A stretch of 64,000 bases of DNA from Xestospongia muta (lineage: Eukaryota > Porifera > Demospongiae > Haplosclerida > Petrosiidae), in NCBI GenBank assembly GCA_963693285.1, contig OY848920.1, forward strand, positions 3,237,135 through 3,301,134, read 5' to 3'. Under the pieces are notes generated by a model that saw nothing but the letters and a program-made list of their open reading frames with translations, ran no database searches and was not told where the DNA came from. This document shows positions 11,738 through 22,581 of this stretch, piece after piece. Made by a program: the position numbers and the translations under genes. The stretch's first letter is position 1; the number at the start of each line of letters is the position of its first letter.

Positions 11738-11936
11738 ACTAGGATGTAATAAGTATCCAGTGATACAGTGTTTAGAGATACATATGTATATGGCTCATTA
11801 ATTAACTATTCCAGGATGTACTACAGTTAGTATGAATACTTAGTACTGAGGAATGTGTATATATATCTCTTGAGTTGGGGTCATATCAAGATGTACCAGT
11901 GATACACTTGGTATTGAGGAACATACATGTACTAAA
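11738..11936. repeat. Partial third tandem copy
   Basis: The first about 200 bp of the duplicated unit starts again (GGATGTAATAAGTATCCAG...) and breaks off after ACATGTACTAAA. This marks the right edge of the tandem array. Confidence 0.75.
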
Positions 11937-12012
11937 ATTTATAAAAATGAATTGTAAGCTGATAAACTATTCATGATTTATGGTAAATGTTATTAACAAT
12001 TGTTAAGACTAA

Positions 12013-12533
12013 TACCGTATAGTGGTTTTTTTTCAGGGGGGGGGGGATAAATTTTCGTGGATATCAAAAATTTTGTTGGTTCGTGGTAAAAATTTCGTGG
12101 TCGAGCTATCTAGTCTAAACCACACCCAATTATGCACGTGGTGTACAAATGCCGTACTTCAAAATTCAAGCCATGATATGAGGCTACCACAGTACAAACT
12201 TAAGGGATCTGGGATGCTAAATTTGGGTAACAACTTGAGTGCCAGAGAGAAACGAGTTAGCAGCTATAATCGAAGTTGATGGTACAGATTGTGTTAAAGG
12301 GTCATGAGGATCGTGCAGGTTGTTCTTTTCCCTCTTGAAGTATGAAATAAGGCCATACTGAATTTAAGACTCGCTGATCAACAACGTGATAACGTCCATG
12401 CAGTCACGTGTACACATGAATGGGCGTGGCACATTGCATCTATTTAACTTTTGTGGGTAAATATTTTGTGGTTTGTTTCTCAACCACGAAAACCATGAAA
12501 ATTTTATCCCCCGAAAAAAACTGCTATACGTTA
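12013..12533. mobile_element. MITE-like element with TIRs, M1
   Basis: The left end TACCGTATAGTGG plus a T-run, G-run and ATAAATTTTCGTGG is matched in inverted form at the right end (CCATGAAAATTTTATCCCCC...CTATACGTTA). A related element is at 38713-39151. No transposase is visible, so it would be non-autonomous. A G10 run sits near the left end. Confidence 0.7.
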
Positions 12534-12556
12534 GAAGAAATTCTGTTATCACTCAC

Positions 12557-12623
12557 GTTGTTCTGCTTCATTATGGCTGGTATTATCTCTTATAGTCTGT
12601 TCAGTACTCTGAACTCCACTGAT
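12557..12623 (-). CDS. Possible N-terminal exon of gene A
   Basis: A 67-nt candidate with a strong pyrimidine tract and acceptor (CTTTTTCTATAG) and a GTGAGT donor. It reads ISGVQSTEQTIRDNTSHNEA and then EQ. Its phase 0 start and phase 1 end match the small gene C exon at 56273-56330. The frame joins the phase 1 exon at 8598-8651. No motif supports it. Confidence 0.3.
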
Positions 12624-13032
12624 CTATAGAAAAAGATTAATATTACACAGATCTATTCAAACATATCATTATATAGATGAAAGGGCTTAATTTGTGGGAT
12701 TAGCCCAAGAAAAGGATGTCACATATTATTTATTGCAGACTTTTATAAACACACACCTCTCTTTTTTGTATGTTTCCAAAGCCGTTAAATTAAGGCATAA
12801 ATTATTGTAAGGAAAATAGCAAAGTAGTCTGACAATCAGTTTGTTTTTCTGATCATAGTTCTATTAGGAATAGCTATCTCAATAATGCTCAAAGATAATG
12901 TCACAATTTACAATCAAAATGCTTCATTGGCAGCATAACATTAAAATAACATAAACTTATCCATCATTATACTACTAGCTTGCTTATATCAATGGATATC
13001 ACTTTCTTAATTATTTACCATCAATTACATAA

Positions 13033-13078
13033 TTAACCTCGCTGTGCGTGGGCGCAAAGCGAGGGTACTGTAGTCTGT

Positions 13079-13114
<36 letters not shown>

Positions 13115-13953
13115 GTGTGTGTGTGTGTCTGCACTGCCTGTTACCTTTGAACTACTATAACTTGGCAAGCGAAGCCTTAGCAGCTACCAAAGTTTACCAA
13201 TGAATAGAAAAACATGTGGACTTTACAACAGTAGTATCAAGAACATCGTCAAGGAAAACAAAAGCTTAAAACTCGCAAAAGAATTTTCAGGCTGCACAGT
13301 CAAAGTGCTGTTTCTCGAAAAGTAAAAAACTTAATGTGGAGATTTTTTAGTATGCTGTAGAGAATCTTAGATGAATACGGATCAGCAAAACAGAAGGCCG
13401 TTGGTTGAAGCAATCGTTAGAAAAGTTCTGAAAAGTGTTTTGTGGACTTGGAGCAAAGTAACGCATTCAGCAAACGTCTCAAAGCACTGGAAAAACTGCT
13501 ACTAATAGAAAATATATTGATTTATATTTGTACTACAGGACGTTTCAAAAGAACACTTCATTTTCAAGTTACAATAATTTTTGTATATGAAGTATTGAAA
13601 CTTTTTAAAGCGTCATGTAAAGGCTCAGAGAAACGTTCATCACGAACCTAGCACTTAATCTTGCTTGGCAATTGAATGATACTATTACTTACTCATTATC
13701 AGCTTCACAGACATGTCAATCAGAGTGCAAGGTACCCAGTAAACGACAAAGCTTTTTTCCCTTTGATTGAAGAGAAATGCTGAGTCATCAAACAACAGTT
13801 TGTAATGTGCATCACGTGACCATCAATAATTTGAATATTAATAAATGTTTTGTAATGCTACCTAGTAACATCATAGTTAGGCCTAAGCTGGCATAGCATT
13901 TACAAATAACTTAGAAACTGCAGCGAGGTTCGGCACTTTAGTGCCTTTCATTA
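13033..13953. mobile_element. Hairpin-ended repeat R1
   Basis: Starts (T)TAACCTCGCTGTGCGTGGG, where CCTCGCT pairs with AGCGAGG just downstream. It ends CAGCGAGGTTC, then the palindrome GGCACTTTAGTGCC, then TTTCATTA. Ends share inverted ACCTCGCTG/CAGCGAGGT and a possible TTA target duplication. It contains a (TG)n run (about 13079-13128) and no complete gene. R2 at 16468-17223 is a shorter relative. Confidence 0.65.
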
Positions 13954-14104
13954 CTAAAAATTAATAATTTTTAAGTTTCATTGTACATGATGAAGGATTG
14001 GTATAACCCTAAAACCAATTATAAAAAAACATATACAAATATAAAAAGACGTGTAGGGAGATAATGCCAATAACAATGTAGGGATGAAATCTAAACAAAA
14101 ACTG

Positions 14105-14106
<2 letters not shown>

Positions 14107-14149
<43 letters not shown>
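14107..14149. repeat. (AT)n microsatellite
   Basis: AT dinucleotide run of about 43 bases. Confidence 0.95.
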
Positions 14150-14153
<4 letters not shown>

Positions 14154-14809
14154 AAAATCATTACCTACATAAAAAAGGTCAGTACTCTTCATTAACTACA
14201 ACTAGATTATTCACTACTGCTATAAGTACATACAGTCTTTCAGTAGCATAATTTAACAGGTTAGGTTTATTCCCTGGATTGACTAAAAGCTGAAAATAGT
14301 GATATTTATTAATCACTTATGATAGAATTTTGTATATATTATGTTTCATTGATTGCTACTTTGTTTCTTTCTTTATCCTATATCATTCAATATGATGTAA
14401 ACCTACTTTAAAATATAAAAGCCTTAGAGTTTGAACAGCTAGTTCTTCTTAACCAACAAAATGTCAAGTCAATACAGATCTCATGACAAAATATTAATTG
14501 TTCTGTTATTGTTGATGTGTCAATAACTCTGTCAACTCATGATTTAAAAATATTGTTTAGAAGTTACATGATATTTTATGGAGGGACTACATTCCTTGGG
14601 CAATATGATTTATAAATTCTATTATTGGTAGTTTAGTACATTATATACATAAACCTCTGCACCAATTATGTCACAGTAAACTGTAGAGCAATTGATCAAC
14701 ATAAGAACTGATGATATAAACAGCACATGGAAGCATTAGCTATACATGGCCCTTAGTATATATAAACAATTGCTAACATATACTATGTAAATAGGTAGTG
14801 TTAACTAAC

Positions 14810-15105
14810 CATTGTCCTCAGATAATCTTTATAATTCTTTGCTACACGATTCTGTCTGATAGCTCTTAATGCAGTTAACAAATTTCTTCTAGTTGCTTCT
14901 CTTGCTTTCTCCATAATCCATAACTGATACATACTGGTACAATCATGACATTCAGCTAGATCCACACCACTCAGTTCTAGTTCCATACCCAACTGATTCC
15001 ACTCTGCTGTTCTAGCATGTGTAGTTACTTCTAGAATTGGAGGTTGTTGATCCAAGAGATAATCTGGTAAAGTAGATACATGTACAGCTCCTTCAACTAC
15101 ATTAC
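14810..15105 (-). CDS. Gene D: C-terminal death-domain exon
   Basis: A 296-nt exon, phase 1 acceptor (CGTATTAG) and phase 0 donor (ATG|GTTAGT). It begins NVVEGAVHVSTLPDYLLDQQ and continues HARTAEWNQLGMELELSGVD. It ends TRRNLLTALRAIRQNRVAKN before DYLRTM. The W.QLG.EL.L ... MYQLW ... A.RR.LL.ALR pattern is a death domain. The same type of exon closes genes B, C and E, so it is normally the C-terminal module. If the donor is not used, translation would stop two codons later (VS*). The true last exon was not identified. Confidence 0.75.
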
Positions 15106-16141
15106 CTAATACGATGTTAAAGAAATAAACATGTTAATATTGATCTAACAATATGTAACTTATTCAAAATAAAGAAGTGTAATCATGTTGATTGTATTGA
15201 CACAATGTGGACAGAATAAAAGAAACAGGTAATAATTGTGGGTTAGTTATCAAATTACCTAATTTCATTATTAAAATCAACAATATCTTATTTATATGGG
15301 AAACTAGAAAGCTATTCAAAAACATTAAACTATTAATTTTAATTAACTAAAAATGTAATGATAACAATTTAATAGAACATTCTGTGTTTAAAAATATTAT
15401 AGTAGTACACATCATTGATTAATATTGTGTTAAATAAAATGGTTTTCAATCTCTAACTGCAAATTCAACCTGATGAAGAAAACAATCCTCAATTAGCACT
15501 TTATTATACAAATATTTTTTAAAACACACAATAATAATGGGTGTACCATCAAATTATAGTCAATTTTTGGTCATATATAAACAAAAATCTCAGAAAATGT
15601 CTCATAAAACTACTTAAAGAAACATATCCCCATCTAACCCAGTATGTCAAAAAGCAATATCATTGGCAATTCTGTGCCTGAAACTTGGTATAAGGTTATA
15701 TATTATGTATTCTGTGAATTTCTGTCATTTCAATATAAAATGGCCTGCAATAAAAAATATTAAGGTCAATAATGAGTCCATTGAGAGGTTTATCAGTGTT
15801 CCTGAATTGTTGATTAATGTTCACTGAATATTTTAGGAACATTTATCAACTTTCTGAGTATCAAGCTGAAATCACATAACTTCCTTATTTGGTCAGAACA
15901 ATATGAGGAACTACATATGAAATTAGGTGTTTCTTTCTCTGTTTATAATGATCCATTCCTAGCTGTTTGCCCTTTGAGATAAAATTATAAACAATACTGT
16001 ACAATATATAAGTTGAACCATCAGCAATGTTTACCTCCTTTAAGTCTTATTTAGCCTATACATTATGTATGCATACAAGGACATTACTGAAAACAATTAC
16101 AGTATCATTTACTTATAGATTTAACATGAAATAGTTATTAC

Positions 16142-16435
16142 CTTCACTAAGATAGTCACGTATCTCGTTAGATTTCCTTAAGTTATTAACAATAGGACTC
16201 TCTATAGCAGTAATGACTGTCTCCCAAGTAAAAGGAGATGATTGAGACTCTTTCCATCTGTTTATGACTGCTGAGAGTTTCTCAATATCACTAATCGGAT
16301 TTTGTTGTATACCTTCCAAATCATTATCTGGCACCCTAAGACATATACCAATCAGACGCCATTTAGCACTTATATCAGCTAATAGATTGAGTAGTTCCAA
16401 TTCACTGGGTGCCTTCTTTAAGACATCAGTAATAT
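16142..16435 (-). CDS. Gene D: N-terminal death-domain exon
   Basis: A 294-nt (98-codon) phase 1-1 exon with acceptor TGTATTTTAG and donor G|GTAATA. It reads DITDVLKKAPSELELLNLL, ISAKWRLIGICLRVPDNDLE, then WKESQSSPFTWETVITAIES and IRDYLSEG. This is a textbook death domain: 'KW..IG..L.' , 'I....' , 'W......TWETVI.AI.SPIV.N......I..YL'. It is the same length as the two N-terminal death-domain exons of gene B (39464-39757, 42942-43235). It directly follows the 2A exon in frame (G|AT gives Asp). Confidence 0.8.
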
Positions 16436-16467
16436 CTAAAATACATATAAAAACAGAATTAATAATT

Positions 16468-16510
16468 ATTAACCTCGCTGTGCATGGGCGCATAGCGAGG
16501 GTACTGTAGT

Positions 16511-16542
<32 letters not shown>

Positions 16543-17223
16543 CTGCAGTGCCTGTTTTTTTTGAACTGCTATAACTTGGCAACCGAAGCATTAGCAGCTA
16601 CCAACATTTAGCAACGAATAGAAAAACATGTGGACTTTACAACAGTAGTATCAAGAACATCGTCAAGGAAAACAGAAGCTTAAAACTCGCAAAAGAATTT
16701 TCAGGCTCCAGAGGTCAAGTGCCGTTTCTCGAAAAGTAAAAAACTTAACGTGGAGATTTTTTAGTATGTTGTAAACAATCTCAGAGGAACGTCTCCAAGC
16801 ACTGAGAAGACTGCTACTAATAGATAATATATCGATTTATATTTGTACTATGGGACGTTTCCAAAGAACGTTTCATCTTCAAGTTACAATAAATTTTATA
16901 TATGAAATATTGATACATTTTAAAGGGTCATGTAAAGACTCAGAGAAACTTTTCATCACGAAATTAGCACTTAATCTTGCTTGGCAATTGAATGATACTA
17001 TCACTTACTCAGTTACTGCTTCACAAACATGGCAAAGCTAGAAATCAAGCAACAATTGATGAGCATATACAGAATGACAAAAATTACCATTTTATAACCA
17101 CACCTTCTGGAATGTTAATAAATTTTCTTGCAATAACAACATCATAGCTGGGCCTAAGCTGGCATAGAATTTATAAATAACTTAGAAACTACAGCGAGGT
17201 TCGGCACTTTAGTGCCTTTCATT
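16468..17223. mobile_element. Hairpin-ended repeat R2
   Basis: Relative of R1, with the same start (AACCTCGCTGTGCATGGGCG) and the same end (CAGCGAGGTTCGGCACTTTAG then TGCCTTTCATTA). It is inserted in the gene D intron between the 2A exon and the first death domain, ending about 33 bp from the acceptor. It lacks an internal stretch of about 115 bp present in R1 and carries a (TG)n run at about 16516-16542. Confidence 0.65.
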
Positions 17224-17916
17224 ACAGACTGTTATAGCAAATTGTATACAAATAACCAAATAATAGGCACTGCTACCATATGCTTGATAAACCAACATGT
17301 AATAGAATGGTAAGACATAAATGTTACTATTTATATTCTTTTCATATTTAGAAAAACTAAGGTTATTAGAATTTCAATTATGACAAAATCATCAACCTAA
17401 CTTTGGCATTCCATTGTTGTTGCAAAGATACTTTGAGTCATACTGATGCCTTTCATGGATCTTAGAGGTTGTGTCCTTTTAATACATTATTGTAGGCAGT
17501 TAACTTGTTGTTTTTTAACCTGTGCTATTATGCTATTATGTAAGCATGATATAATATCAATCCCTACTGTCTTGTTTGTTTCTTTGTATAGAGTGACATG
17601 TATCCATGTTTTAACAAATAAAAGACTCATCAACCAACATCTAATAGGATGGTATGACATAAACATCACCATCTATACACTGTTCACATTGAGAAAGACT
17701 ATAGTTTAGTAGTTCATCATAGTTTGGTGGGCTATTATAGTTTATACAATTGTCAATTGTTATTGACCAGAGTAGTGTTAGATTATTGTTTTGTAAAATT
17801 CTAATTCTAGAATAAATGTTTGATCTGTAATAAGGACAATTAATCTAACTCCATATAAGTGACTAACAGATATGCATAAAAAGGACACAGGCTACTCATT
17901 TAAATATTAAAGTTAC

Positions 17917-18142
17917 CTGTTTTAGGTCCAGGATTGAGTTCAACATCTCCTGATAAGATAAGGAGAAGTGAGAGAAAGACTCCTAAAGAGAAGGTAACAT
18001 CTTTAATCTTCCTGATAATAGTCACTCCATCTATCCTATTACTGCTCTCAGTGTTTGGATTCTCTTTAGAATGAGTACTACATGATATCTGATGACATGG
18101 CCATAATCCAATACTCACTCTCCATTGAGTGACATCAATCAT
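17917..18142 (-). CDS. Gene D: start exon with hydrophobic segment and 2A-like motif
   Basis: Exon of 75 codons plus one base, acceptor TTTTTTCATTATAG, ATG two bases inside it (18140-18142), donor ACAG|GTAACT (phase 1). Residues 50-63 form a hydrophobic run (FSLGVFLSLLLIL) preceded by basic residues (IIRKIK), like a signal peptide or anchor. It is followed at once by SGDVELNPGPKT. GDVELNPGP (residues 65-73) fits the 2A consensus D(V/I)ExNPGP, at which ribosomes skip the Gly-Pro bond. In known N-terminal 2A signals of sea urchin immune-type proteins, uncleaved product is secreted and skipped product stays cytosolic. The same is inferred here: skipping would release a 72-residue leader and a Pro-started double death-domain protein. 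Confidence 0.8.
17924..17950 (-). other. 2A-like ribosome-skipping motif (GDVELNPGP)
   Basis: Codons GGA GAT GTT GAA CTC AAT CCT GGA CCT on the minus strand. Every consensus position of D(V/I)ExNPGP is present, and the upstream hydrophobic Leu/Ile-rich context also matches active 2A peptides. The skip site is between Gly (17927-17929) and Pro (17924-17926). Confidence 0.85.
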
Positions 18143-18553
18143 TACTATAATGAAAAAATAATATCTCAATATATGAGTAGACAAAATCTAATAAAAGCTA
18201 TTTCAAATATTATTATGCAATAAGACTTGACAATATGTATTAGGCACCATACAGTGGGGTGTGTTAGTCTGGGAATGAGGCTAGTTCTTTAAGTATCATA
18301 TGTCACAATGCCAGTATAAACCAGTAGTTTATTTAAAGTATATAATTGTACAAAGTGCCATCCATTTATACATACATAGAAAGGCACATATAAACATATA
18401 AGAACAGTGTGTGTTAATTTGGTAAGAATAATGTCCTCGTTATTGACTCATTTAAAAACCTTAAGACAATAAAAAGGGGGTGTAACCCTAAAGTCTCAGA
18501 TTTAAATTATTAGTTGACAATACGCAAGGAAACTATTTAATAGGTTATTACCT

Positions 18554-18701
18554 TATTGCTTCTCAGGACAACAACACAACAAATATCAACAGAAGCTATC
18601 AATAGCTATAGGCTGGTGCTTTCACAGAGAGGTAAGTACAGTCTTGGTCGTAGCGCGGGCCTGGTCTGAAATACCGGAAATAACTGTAATCCGTAAAATA
18701 G
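18554..18701 (-). promoter_or_regulatory. Putative promoter/5' UTR exon of gene D with ETS-like core
   Basis: ATACCGGAAATA (18671-18682) and the following CCGTAAAAT recur at 45085-45115 upstream of gene B in the same orientation. CCGGAA is the ETS-family core. Downstream on the minus strand a donor AAG|GTAATA (about 18550) could end an untranslated first exon. The paired position relative to two paralogous genes suggests a shared promoter. Confidence 0.4.
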
Positions 18702-18890
18702 AAAATAGTTTACTCGTTTTGACTTGTAACTTGTACTATAATTATGATGACATCACTATGTGTCATAGAGTTAATAATGAATCCTATTAAGGTCAGTAAT
18801 ACAGATCAGCAACACAATGGAATGCGGAAGCAACGTCTTCAATAAAGTGACTATGAATGTTATTAAAAACTTAGAAAAGTTTCTGTAGGA

Positions 18891-19593
18891 ATGGTGACAT
18901 GTGGACAGGATTACAGTCAGCTAAATAACAATCAATGTCCGGCTTGTAATCTTAAGTTGTCTACCAGACAGTCTCTAAAGAGACATTGGAGTCATTGTCA
19001 CAAAAGTATTGACAAAGACAGGCTAGATGAATACTTACTTTGATACTCGAGGGAAGGAACATATGCGTCCTACTTGTTCAAAGAGATTCAGAAGATCAAA
19101 TAATATTGAAAAATCATCAGGAAAATGTTCATGGAGAAACTGGACTAAAGCGAGTGTCACGTTTCTCTTGTCCATTTCCAGATTGTACTGTGAAGTTTCC
19201 TTCGTATTTTTAAAGCAGCTGCTTCAACATTGTGACACATGCCATAATGAGCAATTAGGTTAATTTGTGAAACATAAAGTTTTACTGTAACAACACAGTG
19301 TGTGTTATGTACAATGATATTGTATTCAAGAAATTGAGTTTGCTTCGTGGGATGAATTTCTTCTTTGGAAAACGAGAGAGGAGTCACGTACAAATACATA
19401 TTATATCAAAGTAATATTGTTATGACATACATGGTGTCATTTCATGTTTCACACATAGCTGACAAGTGAACATAAACTACATGTATGTACTAATGAGACT
19501 GATGAGGAAGACAATACGTCTTCCATTCTCCTTAAAGCTATAGAAACGGATAAAACACAAATGATGAAACTGGTATGCCATTATTGCCATAAT

Positions 19594-19641
<48 letters not shown>

Positions 19642-20626
19642 CATATTTATTATTCGTGCCTTCTTTACCTGTAGTTACAAAGTACTATTTCAGTTGTTGT
19701 CGTGATGATTCAACAAAAGAAAAGAAAATATCTCTAGATCCTGAGGTGGCAAGAATAAAACGTGTAACAAGAGAATCAAGAAAAATTAGTGGTATTTGCA
19801 TATCCAGACTATTGCAACCCAACAGGACAATGGAGCTGTGCATGTAAAGTATATCTTTTTGCACAGTAATCATTATCTGTCTTCGAATCAAGCCAAGTTT
19901 CTCCCACTTTCAAAGGATATCAAGAACAGTATTGCTTTTAAACTTGCTCAAGGAATACCAATTGACAGGATTCTTGATGGTAAGATACATATAATTGTAA
20001 CATTATTATCTATTGGTATCATTAAATGTTTTAGACATCAGACAAGACCCAGGTAAATGGAAAAATGCACACAATTTTAGCACTGAAGCCCAAAGTCATC
20101 ACTTTGTAACTCGTCAGGACATTCTTAATCTGACCAGAAAAGTTAACCATCTTTGTAAAATACAACATGAAAATGATGCACAGTCTGTTCATCAGATGGT
20201 GAATGAATTGAAACAAGAGGACTATAATCTAATTCTGTGCTACAAACCACAAGGTACAGTAGACTAAACACTCTCCTAGCTATCTAAATAGTCATTTATC
20301 TTGGCAATTCAAACCAAATTTCAGAGGGATCTCTATCAGCAATATGCTCAGACTATTTGATGTATTGATTCAACTCAATTGTGCTGTTATCAAATTATTA
20401 ATATCTTAATTTATGAAATTCTTATGACTTTATTTTATTATTGTACAAGTGTGCATCCTTGGATGAGAGGAACAAATTCAAGAATAAACTGAAGACTACT
20501 AAAAGAGACGATAATTTAGCAATTTCACAGGTTGACAACACAGTTGATCCTTTACCTTCTCAAAGTAATCCAGTCTCAGTAGAGGTGAATCCATGGTTGC
20601 AGCATGGTACTGGGTTGTCAAATTAG
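18891..20626 (+). pseudogene. Zinc-finger/MULE-type transposon protein remnants
   Basis: From ATG 18891 a 50-residue frame contains NQCPACNLKLSTRQSLKRHW and SHCH, a C2H2 finger (C-x2-C-x12-H-x3-5-H). Near 19170-19250 a second finger is broken by a stop/frameshift (CPFPDCTVKFPSYF, then QLLQHCDTCH). At 19843-20260 pieces read LAQGIPIDRILD, then DIRQDPGKWKNAHNFSTEAQ, HHFVTRQDILNLTRKVNHL and DYNLILCYKPQG. I recall this pattern from proteins encoded by MULE-like transposons. A tail frame ends at 20626. Splice-like joins and frameshifts are both possible. Confidence 0.45.
19598..19640. repeat. (TA)n microsatellite
   Basis: TA run of about 43 bases inside the DNA transposon. Confidence 0.95.
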
Positions 20627-21191
20627 TCTTTGATATTGGCAGCCTTTGACAGGCTGAAAAAAGAACTGGAAATTAACTAAATTTGATAAGAATCATTAAC
20701 TTTTTTTAATAAATTCACAGTCTTTGTCTATATCTTGGTTCAAGTGATTTTAACGTCTTTTTTGAGACTGTCTAGTAGACAACCGAAAATTATTACAAGC
20801 CGGACACTGATAACTGACCCTATGGTAGGTATTCCAGTACACGTACTTAAGCTTTTAATCAAATTCATAGTCGTTTATTATGTTTATTGTGACGTTTGCT
20901 TCCGCATTCCATTGTGTTGCTGAGGTGTAGGTGTATTAACGGATTCGTTAATAATGATAGTGTGAATGAATGGTTTAAATGATGTCACTAGTATGATGAC
21001 ATCACAATGTGTCATGGCATGTATTATGATGTCATCATAGTCAAGAACCACCCGACTCTCTTCTACTATACAAACTATTCTCTTGTCATATTAAGTCAAC
21101 ACTATCATGACTCATCGTATTATAATAATTGTGTCATGAACCTGTAACACTAGAGAAGATGACAGAACCTACAGTATATCATCCTCTCTCT

Positions 21192-21336
21192 TGTAACCGA
21201 GTTGCACGAATTTATCTTGAAATCTAGTATTAATAATAATGACGACAACAATGAATGACAAAAACTAAACAAACTACAGATTATATACACATATATTTAT
21301 AAGGTTTCACGGAAGTCCAAAGGTTAAGTTACCACA
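21192..21336 (-). repeat. 3' LTR of Ty3-type element
   Basis: 145 bp starting TGTAACCGAGTTGCACGAAT and ending GTTACCACA (plus strand). It closely matches 25314-25455, with small differences and a 3-bp indel. LTRs this short are unusual for the family. Confidence 0.9.
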
Positions 21337-21571
21337 CTCTCCCCCACTGAGCTATGAAATAAACGGACCAAATCTTTAGCCTGGCTTACGTAAACGAGTA
21401 GAACGACGTACTACTGGAAGAGAAATACTTGGTAGTGTGTTAACTGTAGTAGTACTAGTTTGAGTAACGAACCATATCATTAGTACTGGTTGTTGGAACA
21501 ATCCAATTATCCAAATTCCATTGTTGATCTGTAATATCTTCACAATATCGTACACGCAACTGATCAATATG

Positions 21572-22526
21572 TCAACGTAAGATAGTGTCTACTGATGTTT
21601 TAACTTCATAGGAGACTGGACCAGTAACTTGAATTACTTCTGCTGGTACCCAGGTAGGAGTTCCATGATAATTACGAGCAAAAACTTTATTACCAACTTT
21701 AAACATACGAAGGGTTTTCTTTGATTCAGTGTTAGAGTGATGTTTACTGGTTACTTTGCGTGATAAACCTGGGTGAATGAGGTCCAATGTAGTCCTTAAT
21801 TTTCTTCCCATGAGTAGTTCTGCTGGAGACATTTCTGTTGCACAATGAGGTGTAATATGATAGCGAGCTAAAAATTGTGTTTAACGATCTTGAATATTAC
21901 CTTCTAATTTCTTTAATGCTGACTTAAATGTTTGAACTGCATGTTCTGCTATTCCATTTGAGCTTGGGTGATATGGTGATGTTCGAATGTGATGGATACC
22001 GCATTGTTTCATGAACAATTGAAATTCATGGCTTGTAAGGCTGTTCCATTATCAGGTACTAGCTGTTCTGGGAGTCTATGAGTATCAAAAATCTGTTGTA
22101 ATTTCTGAATGGTGACTTCTGAGGACAATGAATTATAACAATATGTACTTCGAGCCACTTCGAGTGTACATCTATCAGAATGAAGAAAAAGTTACCTAAA
22201 AATGGTCCAGCATGGTCGATGTGAACACAACTCCATGGTTTTTGTGGAAATTCCCAGAAATGGAGTGGTGATTTTGCTGGGTCTGAACGATTTAATTGAC
22301 AATTATTACAATCTTGAACTGTTCTTTTGATATCTGCATCAATTCCTGGCCACCAAATGTAAGAACAAGCGAGCATCTTCATTTTTGTGATTCCTGGGTG
22401 AGTCTGGTGTAACTGGTTGAGGATAATTTGATGTCCAGCTGCTGGTATAATGACACGCGAACCTAATAAGAGACAACCATCTAGTAAGTACACTGAGTTC
22501 AGAATTCCGATTGTGAAATGGAGCAA
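21572..22526 (-). pseudogene. Retrotransposon integrase region (broken)
   Basis: The upper part carries the integrase HHCC zinc motif: HQTHPG, then WWPGIDADIKRTVQDCNNCQ. Next come the catalytic-core starts HIDHAGPF and FILIDVHSKWLEV. The reading frame is lost between about 21833 and 22100. A further frame at 21572-21832 (MSPAELLMGRKLRTTLDLIH ... VGNKVFARNY) is the integrase C-terminal part. No intact integrase is possible. Confidence 0.8.
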
Positions 22527-22581
22527 GGTCTAGTGTAGGTTCAGTGATGTTCCATGCATTCTGTACTAGTTTTCTAACTCG

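Larger units (their letters stand above)
18740..21050. mobile_element. Long-TIR DNA transposon (MULE-like), internally decayed
   Basis: CAGCAACACAATGGAATGCG starting near 18807 is repeated in inverted form ending near 20922. The similarity extends on both sides, giving imperfect TIRs of about 250-280 bp with TATGATGACATCA at each outer end. Long TIRs and the internal coding type fit a Mutator-like element. Its DDE transposase core is absent. A Ty3 element lies directly to the right. Confidence 0.55.

Noticed and set aside
13950..13962. Helitron 3' end (hairpin plus CTAA) for R1
   Set aside because: R2 has CAGA at the same place, so CTRR is not conserved.
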